From NCBI GenBank assembly GCA_031430435.1, contig JANPBM010000062.1:1-64000 (forward strand): a stretch of DNA of 64,000 nt, in the 5' to 3' direction. The translations under genes and the position numbers were made by a program. The notes beneath the pieces are model-generated. The model was not told the origin of the DNA. It worked only from the letters and a program-made list of their open reading frames with translations, and searched no databases. Each line of letters starts with the position of its first letter. Positions within the stretch are counted from its first letter, which is position 1. Below are positions 1 to 8,439 of this stretch, in pieces. This stretch comes from JANNVK01 sp031430435 (lineage in GTDB: Bacteria > Acidobacteriota > Blastocatellia > Pyrinomonadales > Pyrinomonadaceae).

Positions 1-461
1 TTCATTGTCGGAATAAACGGAATTAGTGCAGAAAGGTTTTTTGCCAAAATATCTTCGGCGTTGACTTCCCATAAATTGATGACGCGATAATCTTGCAATG
101 CTCTGATGCCGAGAAACTCCGATTCATATTTGTTTGAAATTTCTTTTCCGTAAGGCAAGATATTTACTAAAATCGGCACAACCGGAAGTCTGTATCTTTC
201 ACGGGCGAATGCCGAATATGCGGTCATTCTTTCGGGCATTTCCAAAGAATATCTCGTTTGAATTTCAAATAACGTTAAAAACTTTCCGACCGAAGAGTTA
301 TTTACCAAAACCAATGCGTCTGTATTTCGGCTGATAAGTTGAAATTCGGTGTTCAAAACTTCGCAATTATCCGCATCTTCAACATTTGTCGCCCACCGAA
401 CCCAATCATTCGGCAATAACGAAATCAAACTTTTGCTCGTAATATCTGATGTTTTCGCCAT
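1..461 (-). CDS. Rpn-family PD-(D/E)XK nuclease/putative transposase, 3' part cut by window edge
   Basis: The reading frame starts with ATG at 461 and stays open to base 1, so about 153 N-terminal residues are visible. The segment FEIQTRYSLEMPERMTAY followed by a run of hydrophobic residues (LPVVPILVNILPYG) resembles the Rpn/YadD/DUF4351 group of recombination-promoting nucleases, common in cyanobacteria and Acidobacteriota. In that family an acidic residue and a Q/E-x-K type motif form the PD-(D/E)XK core; the FEIQTRY stretch fits. The gene follows nuoK by about 100 bases on the same strand, so it may be the last of the accessory genes carried in the nuo operon. The family call rests on pattern recognition only; the C-terminus is not seen. 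Confidence 0.6.
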   Translation of the reverse strand, partial: MAKTSDITSKSLISLLPNDWVRWATNVEDADNCEVLNTEFQLISRNTDALVLVNNSSVGKFLTLFEIQTRYSLEMPERMTAYSAFARERYRLPVVPILVNILPYGKEISNKYESEFLGIRALQDYRVINLWEVNAEDILAKNLSALIPFIPTM

Positions 462-563
462 TTTCAAAATATCAAATCTTCGTCTTCATCTTCAAACCTA
501 ATATCTTGGCTTTCAATCTCAAACCAAGTTTTCAGTTTGGAATATGGAATCTGAAATTTGGAA

Positions 564-866
564 CTAATTCCGTAAAATACTCGCATCATCAACATCAGCC
601 GAAATTTTGTTGCGGAAAAACGCGATGATAATTCCCAATCCGACTGCCGCTTCACACGCCGCGACCGCCATTACCATAAAGACGAAAAGTTGTCCGTTAG
701 TGTCGTTATAATATCTGGAAAACGCGACAAACGTTAGGTTTACGGCGTTCAGCATCAGTTCGATGCACATAAACATTCCGATTGCGTTGCGTTTTGTAAT
801 CACGCCGACTGTACCGATTGCAAATAAAATTCCCGATAATGTTAAATAAAGCGCTAAATCTGTCAT
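564..866 (-). CDS. nuoK: NADH-quinone oxidoreductase subunit K
   Basis: This 100-residue protein has three hydrophobic segments and the family signature GMFMCIELMLNAVNLTFVAF around residues 30-49, including the conserved membrane Glu of IELMLNAVNL, then a second conserved Glu in AACEAAVGL. NuoK is a small antiporter-like membrane subunit in the proton-pumping arm of complex I, related to MrpC. The length is exactly that of the family. It follows nuoJ with a 3-base gap in the minus-strand nuo operon. The C-terminus is slightly extended and acidic (SADVDDAS). Confidence 0.97.
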   Translation of the reverse strand: MTDLALYLTLSGILFAIGTVGVITKRNAIGMFMCIELMLNAVNLTFVAFSRYYNDTNGQLFVFMVMAVAACEAAVGLGIIIAFFRNKISADVDDASILRN

Positions 867-869
867 AAA

Positions 870-1409
870 CTAATCTTCTCGCGTTTTCACCAATTCAAGC
901 CGTTTCACTTCGGCTTTACGAGCCATTACAACCGAGCCGATAACCGCCATCAGCAACATAAATCCGACGATTTCCACCGGCAAAAGATATTGCGTGTACA
1001 TCACGGTTCCGATACTTTTGGTCAATCCCATAGTTGCTTCGGCACTTGGCAGTTTCGCGCCTGTGTTTGTCACCGCATACATAATGAACACGGCTTGGGC
1101 AAATAATCCCAAGCCCAAAATTCCGCCGAGCGCATATAAATAATTCAAGCGTGTCGGTTTCTCTTCTTCGTTTTCCACGTTCAAAAGCATTATCACGAAT
1201 ATGACGAGAACCATAATTGCTCCCGCATAAACCAAAATTTGCGTAATGGCGATAAACGGCGAGGCAAGCGTCAGATAAATACACGCCAACGAAATAAACA
1301 CGCCGACCAATGAAATTGCACTGTACAGCGGATTTTTATGCCAAACGACCGAGATTGCCGAGCCGATTGCCAATCCTGCAAAGATGAAAAATATAATCGT
1401 TTCAACCAT
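870..1409 (-). CDS. nuoJ: NADH-quinone oxidoreductase subunit J
   Basis: Membrane subunit of complex I, 179 residues with five predicted membrane segments. The conserved core (NPLYSAISLVGVFISLACIYLTL, then ITQILVYAGAIMVLVIFVIMLLNVE) is the NuoJ/ND6 signature. The frame is open upstream to 1487, but the ATG at 1409 (MVETIIFFIF) gives a normal N-terminus and leaves only 2 bases after the nuoH stop, so that start is chosen. In most bacteria nuoI lies between nuoH and nuoJ; here nuoJ follows nuoH directly. Confidence 0.96.
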   Translation of the reverse strand: MVETIIFFIFAGLAIGSAISVVWHKNPLYSAISLVGVFISLACIYLTLASPFIAITQILVYAGAIMVLVIFVIMLLNVENEEEKPTRLNYLYALGGILGLGLFAQAVFIMYAVTNTGAKLPSAEATMGLTKSIGTVMYTQYLLPVEIVGFMLLMAVIGSVVMARKAEVKRLELVKTRED

Positions 1410-1411
1410 AA

Positions 1412-2512
1412 CTAAAATACGCCGAGATAAACCATGACAACCGTGAAAATTACGTTTGCGATGGCGACAGGCAACAAAAATTTCCAACCGAAGTTCATAA
1501 GTTGGTCAAATCTGAAACGCGGCAGCGTTCCGCGAATCCAAATATATAGGAACAAAAACGCGAAAATCTTGAGCATGAAAATCACAGCACTCGTAAGAGC
1601 ATAGGGAATTGATCCGACTGCAAAAATATAACTCACGCCCGGCATGTACCAACCGCCGAGGAAAAGAGTTACGCACATTACTGAAACCGTGAACATATTG
1701 ACGTATTCCGCCATAAAGAAAAGTGCGAATTTTAACGCCGAATACTCGGTATGAAAACCTGCGACAAGTTCTGTTTCGGCTTCGGGTAAATCAAACGGCA
1801 CACGGTTTGTCTCAGCAAACGCCGAAATTAAAAAGACGAAAAAACCGACGATTTGCGGAATAATATACCAACGAAAAGCCGATTGTTGTTGTGCCGCGAT
1901 AATTCCCGAAAGATTCAAAGTTCCCGACATCATCACTACGCCGAGAACGCTTGCGCCCATCGCAAGTTCATAAGAAATCATCTGAGCCGATGAACGAAGT
2001 CCGCCCATCAAACTGTATTTTGAATTCGATGCCCAACCCGCAAGTGCGATTCCGTAAACACCGACGGATGTTATCGCCAACACATACAACACCGTAACAT
2101 CAATGTTTGTAATGGTTAGCGGAAGTCTTTTAACTCCTTCGCCTAATCCGAACGGCAGAAAACTCCAATCGATTGTCGTAATATCAGGTCCGAACGGATA
2201 GACAATCATCGGCATAAACGCACAAATAACAGCAATGATCGGAGCCAGAAAATAGACAAATTTGGTTGATTTATCGGGAACAATATCTTCTTTGACGATG
2301 AACTTAATCAAATCGGCAAACGGCTGCAACAATCCCCACGGTCCGACGCGGTTTGGTCCGATGCGTCCTTGCATCCAACCCAAAACTTTGCGTTCCGCCA
2401 AAACTGTGTAAGCAACGACAATCATGACAACCCCAAACACCGCCGTTGCTCCCGCGAAAAGCAGGATAACCGGAAAAATTGTCGGTAGTGTAGATTTTAA
2501 AATCTCTTCCAT
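1412..2512 (-). CDS. nuoH: NADH-quinone oxidoreductase subunit H
   Basis: This 366-residue polytopic protein is the ND1-type subunit that joins the peripheral and membrane arms and lines the quinone chamber. Diagnostic segments are LAERKVLGWMQGRIGPNRVGP near residue 40, the quinone-site loop with AETNRVPFDLPEAETELVAG, and FFMAEYVNMF. Length is normal for the family. It is followed closely by nuoJ and preceded by a non-nuo gene (2541-3143) that separates it from nuoG. Confidence 0.97.
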   Translation of the reverse strand: MEEILKSTLPTIFPVILLFAGATAVFGVVMIVVAYTVLAERKVLGWMQGRIGPNRVGPWGLLQPFADLIKFIVKEDIVPDKSTKFVYFLAPIIAVICAFMPMIVYPFGPDITTIDWSFLPFGLGEGVKRLPLTITNIDVTVLYVLAITSVGVYGIALAGWASNSKYSLMGGLRSSAQMISYELAMGASVLGVVMMSGTLNLSGIIAAQQQSAFRWYIIPQIVGFFVFLISAFAETNRVPFDLPEAETELVAGFHTEYSALKFALFFMAEYVNMFTVSVMCVTLFLGGWYMPGVSYIFAVGSIPYALTSAVIFMLKIFAFLFLYIWIRGTLPRFRFDQLMNFGWKFLLPVAIANVIFTVVMVYLGVF

Positions 2513-2540
2513 ATTTAACTTGCGGCAACTGTTTTGCCTT

Positions 2541-3143
2541 CTAAATCAAAACCTTTTTGTAGTAATCGATTATTATTTGAAAAACGCCGAGTAATTCTTC
2601 AACTTCACCGAGATAAAACTTCCGATTATCCACAAAAATTGTGTTGTTTTCTAACTTTAAAAACTGCCAGTCATCTGCGGTTGTCGAACAACCATACAGC
2701 TTTTCTAAATGCACGCCCTTGTTTTCATTAAAAATTTTTGCGCCTAAAAGTTGGGCGGAACATTGTTTAATTCCTTCATCAATATCACTCTTTTTGGCTT
2801 CGACTATTTGAATTATCGGATAATTTATCGTGAATGAATTAACATCTTTCGCCAAAATAAAATCGCATTCACCTTTCAACTGGTCATCAACGTTTAAATA
2901 GTCTCCGGAATAAATCGTGAAGTACTTCGCATTGATTTTTCTTAGCTCCAACAAAATCGGCAGAATTATCAATTCGGATTTAGCTTTTTCGCTTCTGACG
3001 GAAAGTTCTGTTACTAACTCTAAATCTTCAATAAGTCGTTGACTCGGCTGAATCGGTGTAATTTTATCAAACAAACTCTGTTTGGCATTTTTAATTCCAA
3101 ACTTACTTTCTAAATCTTCCAACGAAAAATCCGAATAAGCCAT
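2541..3143 (-). CDS. PD-(D/E)XK nuclease-like protein inserted in the nuo operon
   Basis: A 200-residue soluble protein with no role in complex I. The central part holds GECDFILAKD and, about 25 residues later, IQIVEAKKSDIDEGIKQ, a spacing typical of the D...(E)xK core of PD-(D/E)XK restriction-like folds, near the HsdR N-terminal type. The following region (QCSAQLLGAKIFNENKG) resembles the helix after the active site in such proteins. It lies 5 bases after the start region of nuoG's stop and 28 bases before nuoH, on the same strand, so it must be co-transcribed. Homologues may be uncharacterised cargo proteins; nuclease activity is inferred from the motif only. Confidence 0.6.
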   Translation of the reverse strand: MAYSDFSLEDLESKFGIKNAKQSLFDKITPIQPSQRLIEDLELVTELSVRSEKAKSELIILPILLELRKINAKYFTIYSGDYLNVDDQLKGECDFILAKDVNSFTINYPIIQIVEAKKSDIDEGIKQCSAQLLGAKIFNENKGVHLEKLYGCSTTADDWQFLKLENNTIFVDNRKFYLGEVEELLGVFQIIIDYYKKVLI

Positions 3144-3148
3144 ACGTT

Positions 3149-5365
3149 CTAACCTGCGGCAACCGCTTTGCCTTGTAAATCAAACTGTTTTAACGGCGAA
3201 ACGTGCAAATTTTCGGGCTTCGGATTGCCATTCGCCAATAGATGAAACTGCGGAGTTTTGCCCGTCATGACGGTTAAACGATGCAGTTTATGCCCGACTC
3301 GCGGAGTTTTATTGTTTTTACTGCTTTCGTCCGACATTGTTTCAACTCGTTCCGCTAAAGCCTTTGTTTCATTAGACAAATCGTTCTTGCCGTGAATCTT
3401 GTAATTCGCTTGAACAGGATTCGATTCGTCTTTCAAATCAGGATAACGTAAGCCGTTATATGCCGAAACATCGTCCGCCAACGCCTTGAAAACCGCCGAA
3501 GCCGAACGCTGAAATCCAAAATCAACACCCAATTCTTTCGCAATCAAATCAGCAATCATCCAATCGGGTTTGGCTTGATTTACAAGGTCAATTGCTTGCC
3601 GAACACGTTGGATATTTCCCGCGTTGTTCGTGTAAGTTCCGTCTTGTTCGGCGAAACTTGCGGCAGGCAAAATTACATCTGCGTAATCGGTTGTGTCGGT
3701 TTCAAAAAGCTCAAACGAAACAACAAAGTCTTTGCCTTCCAACGCTTTAGCATCTTGCAAACTTCCGCCGATGATTAAATTTTTCGACGTTTTCAACACT
3801 TCGGCGAGCGATTTTCTGCCGCTTGTCATATCGTTTGCACCGACCGAATTGTTGTATTTCGCCAACGGATGCAAAAGAAAATGTTGACCTTCGTGGTGTG
3901 TCGGTAATTGTGCGATGACTGCTTGCGATTCAGCCGAAAGTTCGTTGCCGAATGCAATGATAATGTCGCCTTCGGTCGCGTTGATTGTGTCTCTGACTTT
4001 TTGAATCTCGCCACTTTCGATACCGAGTTTCGTTTCGGCAACTTTATCGTTTGCTTTATCGGTCAAAGCCCACACAAAAGCATCAATCGAACCTTTGTTG
4101 ACGTGAACAAACTGCGTCGCCGATTTTGTCAAATTTATCGGCGTTTCGTTGACGATTATCAATTTTGCCTTGCCGTTTCGCACCGCTTGACGCATTTGCT
4201 TCGCCGTGTAAGTTTGCTCCTCCTCAGGTTCGCCGCCGACTAATAAAATCGTTTTTGCGTGGCGAATTTCCTTGTGCGTGCAAAGCCGAGCCGACATATT
4301 GTCGAAAAACGGCGATAAATCCGAGTTGTCGGAAATCGCGTAACTGTCTGTTTTTACAACCTCTTTCGCCAATCGTTTAAGCGTAAAAATCGATTCATTC
4401 GTCAATCGCGGACTCGCTACAACGCCGACATCTTTCGCATCTTTCAATTTACCGGCAATAAAACTAATTGCATCATCCCAAGTTGCGGGAATCGCTTTTC
4501 CGCCTTTTTTATAACGAATCAAAGGCGTTTTGATGCGGTCGGCGTGATTGATAAATTCGTGTGCGAATCGGGCTTTTACGTCCAAAAATTCGCCGTTCAA
4601 ACCGTCAACATATCTGTCGCGGGCAACAATCCGATGAACTTCTCCGCCACGCGAACCGATGCTTAATTGCATTCCGTCGGAACTGTAAGTGTCTGTGGAA
4701 ATTGTTCGTTCGAGTTCCCAAGGTCGAGTCGAATGCCGATAAACGCCGTCCAAAAGTGTTCCGGTCGGACAAACTTCAATGCAGTTTCCGCATTGCGAAC
4801 AGCCGAGCCAACCGCCGTAAGTTCCGATAACTGTATTAGAACCGCGATTTCCGGCTTCAAGCACGGTTTCGCCCATCCATTCGTCGCAAACCCGTGTACA
4901 GCGTTTGCACAAAATACAGCGTTGTTGGTCGTTGGCAACCATCGGCGACAAGAATTTTTCGGCGTGGGCGGTTTTTCTTTCGGTAAAACGTTCTTCCACA
5001 CTTCCGGCTTCCATCACCATTTCTTGAAGCTCGCATTCGCCGCCGCGATCGCAAACAGGGCAATCGAGCGGATGATTTGCCAGCAGAAATTCCGACATCG
5101 CCCGTTGAGCTTTTTCGATTTCTTCGGTGTTGGTCGTTACAACCATTCCGTCTGTGCAGTTGATTGTGCAAGATGTTTGGAGCTTCGGCATTTTATCGAT
5201 GCGAACCAAACACATTCTGCACGAGGCTTGCACTTCTAAATCGCTGTAATAGCAAAACGAAGGAATTTTCGCACCGTTTTTGTTGCAAACTTCAATCAGT
5301 TTCGCGCCTTTCTCGGTCTCGATTTCTTGTCCGTTTATCGTAACTTTTATTAGTTCTGTTGACAT
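3149..5365 (-). CDS. nuoG: NADH-quinone oxidoreductase subunit G
   Basis: The 738-residue iron-sulfur subunit of the peripheral arm. The N-terminal ferredoxin domain shows CYYSDLEVQASCRMCLVR and a further Cys in LQTSC for the [2Fe-2S] centre. It is followed by the His/Cys ligand motif HPLDCPVCDRGGEC, then two 4Fe-4S motifs CILCKRCTRVC and CSQCGNCIEVCP. The rest is a molybdopterin-oxidoreductase-like domain, as in all NuoG, which normally binds no molybdenum. The start codon overlaps the stop of the preceding protease-like gene (TAATG), suggesting translational coupling. Confidence 0.96.
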   Translation of the reverse strand: MSTELIKVTINGQEIETEKGAKLIEVCNKNGAKIPSFCYYSDLEVQASCRMCLVRIDKMPKLQTSCTINCTDGMVVTTNTEEIEKAQRAMSEFLLANHPLDCPVCDRGGECELQEMVMEAGSVEERFTERKTAHAEKFLSPMVANDQQRCILCKRCTRVCDEWMGETVLEAGNRGSNTVIGTYGGWLGCSQCGNCIEVCPTGTLLDGVYRHSTRPWELERTISTDTYSSDGMQLSIGSRGGEVHRIVARDRYVDGLNGEFLDVKARFAHEFINHADRIKTPLIRYKKGGKAIPATWDDAISFIAGKLKDAKDVGVVASPRLTNESIFTLKRLAKEVVKTDSYAISDNSDLSPFFDNMSARLCTHKEIRHAKTILLVGGEPEEEQTYTAKQMRQAVRNGKAKLIIVNETPINLTKSATQFVHVNKGSIDAFVWALTDKANDKVAETKLGIESGEIQKVRDTINATEGDIIIAFGNELSAESQAVIAQLPTHHEGQHFLLHPLAKYNNSVGANDMTSGRKSLAEVLKTSKNLIIGGSLQDAKALEGKDFVVSFELFETDTTDYADVILPAASFAEQDGTYTNNAGNIQRVRQAIDLVNQAKPDWMIADLIAKELGVDFGFQRSASAVFKALADDVSAYNGLRYPDLKDESNPVQANYKIHGKNDLSNETKALAERVETMSDESSKNNKTPRVGHKLHRLTVMTGKTPQFHLLANGNPKPENLHVSPLKQFDLQGKAVAAG

Positions 5366-5778
5366 TATTTAACTTTTGTAATCGCTTTGTTCGGATGTTT
5401 CGGGTTCGGAATAATTCGTTGATTCGGGCAATCAACCAAAAAATCCAACGTTTCCCAAACTGTTTGCCCAATCAAAATTTCGTTTCCTAAAATCAAAGCA
5501 CCTTCCGTTGTGTTTCGTCCGTCAATTGTGATTGAAACCGGTTCACTGACTTCAACTTCTTCAGTAAATGCGTTTGCGTATTCTGCTGTTCGCGTGCCGA
5601 CTGATCTAAGTCCGAGTTGTTCGATAACTTCAATCGGCAGAACGGTTGCAACCGAACCTGTATCAACGACTGCCTCAAATTCACCCGACCTGATTTCTCT
5701 CTCAGTAATATATCCGCGACGAGCCAAACCTTCGTCAATCGCGTTAATCAATTTAATTTTAATACGAACTTCGCCCAT
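5365..5778 (-). CDS. Clan AA retropepsin-like aspartic protease
   Basis: A 137-residue protein with the aspartic protease motif VVDTGSVATVLP near residues 37-48, the DTG/S triad of single-lobe retropepsin-like enzymes, followed by a second hydrophobic segment (EGALILGNEILIGQTVWETLDFLVD) that matches the ILG element of the fold. Such proteins act as dimers; substrates of the small free-standing bacterial forms are mostly unknown. It sits between nuoF and nuoG, with a one-base overlap with the nuoG start. No signal peptide is visible, so it should be cytoplasmic. Confidence 0.8.
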   Translation of the reverse strand: MGEVRIKIKLINAIDEGLARRGYITEREIRSGEFEAVVDTGSVATVLPIEVIEQLGLRSVGTRTAEYANAFTEEVEVSEPVSITIDGRNTTEGALILGNEILIGQTVWETLDFLVDCPNQRIIPNPKHPNKAITKVK

Positions 5779-5793
5779 TTTTACAATGCCGGA

Positions 5794-7086
5794 TTAATTT
5801 CCGTTCGTGTTATTCACAAGCCATTTTTTGAAATCGTCGGGAAAGCGTTTTATCGCGCTTTGGACCGGCCAGGCTGCCGCGTCGCCGAGCGGACAAAATG
5901 ATTTTCCTTCAATGTTATCGCAAATATCAAGTAAAAGCTGTGCGTCTTCGATGCGACCGTTTCCGTCGGAAATGCGGTTGAAGATTTTCACCATCCAATC
6001 TGTTCCTTCGCGGCACGGCGTACACCATCCGCACGATTCGTGTTTGTAAAATTCACTCAGATTTTTGCTCGATTCAACAATATCGACCGTTTCGTCCATG
6101 ACGATAAATCCGCCCGAACCGACCGACGAACCACCCGCAACCAAACCTTCGTAATCCATCGTAACTTTTTTGCCGATAACTTGCTCGGCGTTCATAATAT
6201 AAACCGATGAACCGCCCGGAATTACCGCTTTCAGTTTTTTATCCGACCGCAACATTCCGCCGCAATCTTCTAAAATAAACTTTTCCATATCGGCGTAACC
6301 CATCGGAAGTTCGTAAACGCCCGGTTTTTTGACGTGACCCGAAACGCTCCAAAGTTTTGTTCCACCCGATTTTTCCGTTCCCAAATCTCGCCACGCAAGT
6401 CCGCCCATTTCGATAATTTGCGGAACGGCGGTCAAAGTTTCAACGTTATTAACGACAGTCGGCGAAGCATATAAACCTTCGATTGCGGGGAACGGCGGCT
6501 TCATTCGCGGATGTCCGCGGAAACCTTCAAGCGATGACAGCAGCGAAGTTTCTTCTCCGCAAATGTACGCACCTGCTCCCGTGTGCGTGTAGAATTCGCA
6601 CGAAAAATCGCTTCCCAATATGTTTTTGCCGATGATTCCCGCCGCCTTCGCTTCCGCAATCGCCTTGTCCATTATGTCGATCAAATAATTATATTCGCCG
6701 CGATAATAGACGTAACAAGCGTTTGAACCGAGTGCGTAAGCAGCAATCAGCATTCCTTCGATCAGCGAATGCGGATCGCGTTCGAGCAAATATCGGTCTT
6801 TAAACGTTCCCGGTTCGCTTTCGTCCGCGTTGCAGACAACATATTTTTGCTTCGGCGATTGTCGCGGCACAAACGACCATTTCATTCCCGTCGGAAAACC
6901 CGCACCGCCGCGACCGCGAAGTGCCGAGGCTTTAACTTCGTTAATAATATCGTCCTGCGTCATCGTCAAGGCTTTTTTGAGCGGTTTATAGCCGCCCGTT
7001 TCCTGATAAACCTTGAGTGTATGCCCGTCTTTAACGTGCATTCGCTTTAATTGTAACGGTTCACAACCGATTGCTTTGATTTCCAT
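5794..7086 (-). CDS. nuoF: NADH-quinone oxidoreductase subunit F
   Basis: The 430-residue flavoprotein that binds NADH and FMN in complex I. Glycine-rich nucleotide-binding segment GRGGAGFPTGMKWSF lies at about residues 58-72; the FMN region has CNADESEPGTFKDR; the N3 [4Fe-4S] ligands are in CGWCTPCREGT with the fourth Cys in GKSFCPLGD. Length is as in other NuoF. It is separated from nuoE by a signal-peptidase-like gene (3-base gap) and followed by a protease-like gene. Confidence 0.97.
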   Translation of the reverse strand: MEIKAIGCEPLQLKRMHVKDGHTLKVYQETGGYKPLKKALTMTQDDIINEVKASALRGRGGAGFPTGMKWSFVPRQSPKQKYVVCNADESEPGTFKDRYLLERDPHSLIEGMLIAAYALGSNACYVYYRGEYNYLIDIMDKAIAEAKAAGIIGKNILGSDFSCEFYTHTGAGAYICGEETSLLSSLEGFRGHPRMKPPFPAIEGLYASPTVVNNVETLTAVPQIIEMGGLAWRDLGTEKSGGTKLWSVSGHVKKPGVYELPMGYADMEKFILEDCGGMLRSDKKLKAVIPGGSSVYIMNAEQVIGKKVTMDYEGLVAGGSSVGSGGFIVMDETVDIVESSKNLSEFYKHESCGWCTPCREGTDWMVKIFNRISDGNGRIEDAQLLLDICDNIEGKSFCPLGDAAAWPVQSAIKRFPDDFKKWLVNNTNGN

Positions 7087-7089
7087 AAA

Positions 7090-7626
7090 TTACCAACGCT
7101 TCCCGTTTGCATAATCATCTTTCCGAATTATATTGCTAACTATACCCAATAAATCAGTTCGTTTAACTGTTTTATATTTCCAAAATCTACTGTCAAAGCT
7201 GTCCGGACGATTATCACCTAAAACGAAATACTCGCCTTTTGGAACGACAATCGGAGCAAAATCGTCAATAGATTCAACTTTTTCAAAATCTTCTTTCAGA
7301 GGTTTGTCATTAACAAAAACTTTTCCTTCTCTTAGTTCAACTTTTTCATTTTCCAAAGCGATTACCCGAAAAACGAACATTGTATCTTGCGTGATAGATT
7401 TTTCGCTATTCGCATAAACTTTGAAAACTATGATGTCAAATCGTTCGACTAATTCAATTTCCGAAGACTTTACTATTGAATATCCGAAGTGGTCGCCGGT
7501 TTTAATAGCCGGCGACATTGATTCACCTGCTTCGATACCGTGTCCAAGCGAAATAAAGTTCTGCAACCCGCAACCAATTGCCAAACAACAAAAAACTAAA
7601 ATTGTGCAAACAATAAAAGTTCGCAT
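7090..7626 (-). CDS. Signal peptidase I (S26) family protein lacking the catalytic lysine
   Basis: A 178-residue protein with one N-terminal hydrophobic segment (residues 4-20) that also resembles a lipobox (LAIGC). The S26 fold is clear: the nucleophile box GESMSPAIKTGDH, the domain D region KVFVNDKPL, and the box E-like GDNRPDSFDSRFW. In active enzymes the general base Lys lies in a (K)RV/KRI motif; here the aligned segment is MFVFRVIAL, so Phe (codon TTT) replaces Lys. Unless another lysine substitutes, cleavage by the usual Ser/Lys dyad is not expected. It lies between nuoE and nuoF with 1- and 3-base gaps. It could be a membrane-bound processing factor or a non-enzymatic relic. Confidence 0.75.
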   Translation of the reverse strand: MRTFIVCTILVFCCLAIGCGLQNFISLGHGIEAGESMSPAIKTGDHFGYSIVKSSEIELVERFDIIVFKVYANSEKSITQDTMFVFRVIALENEKVELREGKVFVNDKPLKEDFEKVESIDDFAPIVVPKGEYFVLGDNRPDSFDSRFWKYKTVKRTDLLGIVSNIIRKDDYANGKRW

Positions 7627-7627
7627 A

Positions 7628-8155
7628 TTATTTCAAATTATCTAAAATTTTATCAACGCTTTCGGTCGTCAGATTTTCGTGATAATCAAACCCGATTTGC
7701 ATCATCGGAGCCGTGCCGCAACTTCCCAAACATTCGACCAATGTAACGGTGAACTTTCCGTCTTCGGTTGTTTGTCCCGGTTTGATATTCAATTTATTGC
7801 AAATATGGTCGGTAATTTCGGGTTCTCCCATTATTTTGCACGATAAAGTTTTGCATACCTGCAAATGATGTTTGCCGACCTTATGCAGATTAAACATCGA
7901 ATAAAACGTGGCGGTTTCCCAAACATCGGTAACTTCTAAATTTAGAAATTTCGCCAAATAATTAACGCCCGCGTTATCCACATATCCGCGTTCGCGTTGA
8001 ATAACGAACAACAACGGAATCAACGCCGAACGCTGTCTGTCCGCCGGATATTTGGTTAAATGCGACTGCATTTCTGCGACAACCGCCGGCGAAAATTCCG
8101 CAATTTCATCGGAAACTAAAACTTTATTTGTATAATCAGTTGCTACTGAAGCCAT
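7628..8155 (-). CDS. nuoE: NADH-quinone oxidoreductase subunit E
   Basis: The 175-residue thioredoxin-fold subunit carrying the N1a [2Fe-2S] cluster next to NuoF. Ligands are visible as VCKTLSC (C-x4-C) and ECLGSC (C-x3-C). The N-terminal helical domain (ALIPLLFVIQRERGYVD and VTDVWETATFYSMF) is typical. It is separated from nuoD by a small coiled-coil gene. Confidence 0.96.
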   Translation of the reverse strand: MASVATDYTNKVLVSDEIAEFSPAVVAEMQSHLTKYPADRQRSALIPLLFVIQRERGYVDNAGVNYLAKFLNLEVTDVWETATFYSMFNLHKVGKHHLQVCKTLSCKIMGEPEITDHICNKLNIKPGQTTEDGKFTVTLVECLGSCGTAPMMQIGFDYHENLTTESVDKILDNLK

Positions 8156-8166
8156 AAACTTTTTAT

Positions 8167-8433
8167 TTAATGAATGTTACTCTTTAATTCGGCAACATCA
8201 AATTCTACTTTTGTCAGCCGCTTATCGTTTGTCATAACCATATTCGCCACATCGTTAAACTGACCTGACAAAGTATCTAACTTTCGATTGGTCGCTTTCA
8301 TTCCCGTTTTGAGTTCGGAAACATCAGATTTGAGTTCGGAAACATCATGTTCAATTCGTTGAATACCTTTTCCTGCGACTGTTAAAAGTCGGAAAAATTC
8401 ATCAAGTCTGTCATTTAATTGTTGGTTTTCCAT
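8167..8433 (-). CDS. Small coiled-coil protein of unknown function within nuo operon
   Basis: An 88-residue hydrophilic protein built of heptads: IEHDVSELKSDVSELKTGMK and later VEFDVAELKSNIH. The DNA repeats as well (gagttcggaaacatcaga/tgagttcggaaacatcatg on the plus strand), so the heptad has grown by duplication. Such proteins are frequent in cyanobacteria and Acidobacteriota as unassigned coiled coils, often next to nuclease-like genes. It lies 6 bases after nuoD and 11 before nuoE. No enzymatic motif is visible; it could help assemble the complex or be unrelated cargo. Confidence 0.7.
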   Translation of the reverse strand: MENQQLNDRLDEFFRLLTVAGKGIQRIEHDVSELKSDVSELKTGMKATNRKLDTLSGQFNDVANMVMTNDKRLTKVEFDVAELKSNIH

Positions 8434-8439
8434 AATTTT

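Noticed and set aside
464..655. 63-residue minus-strand ORF overlapping nuoK
   Set aside because: Overlaps nuoK in another frame and its end is low complexity (EDEDEDL); treated as a shadow.
3575..5239. Several plus-strand ORFs of 60-190 residues opposite nuoG
   Set aside because: They lie wholly opposite a well-supported gene and show no family pattern.
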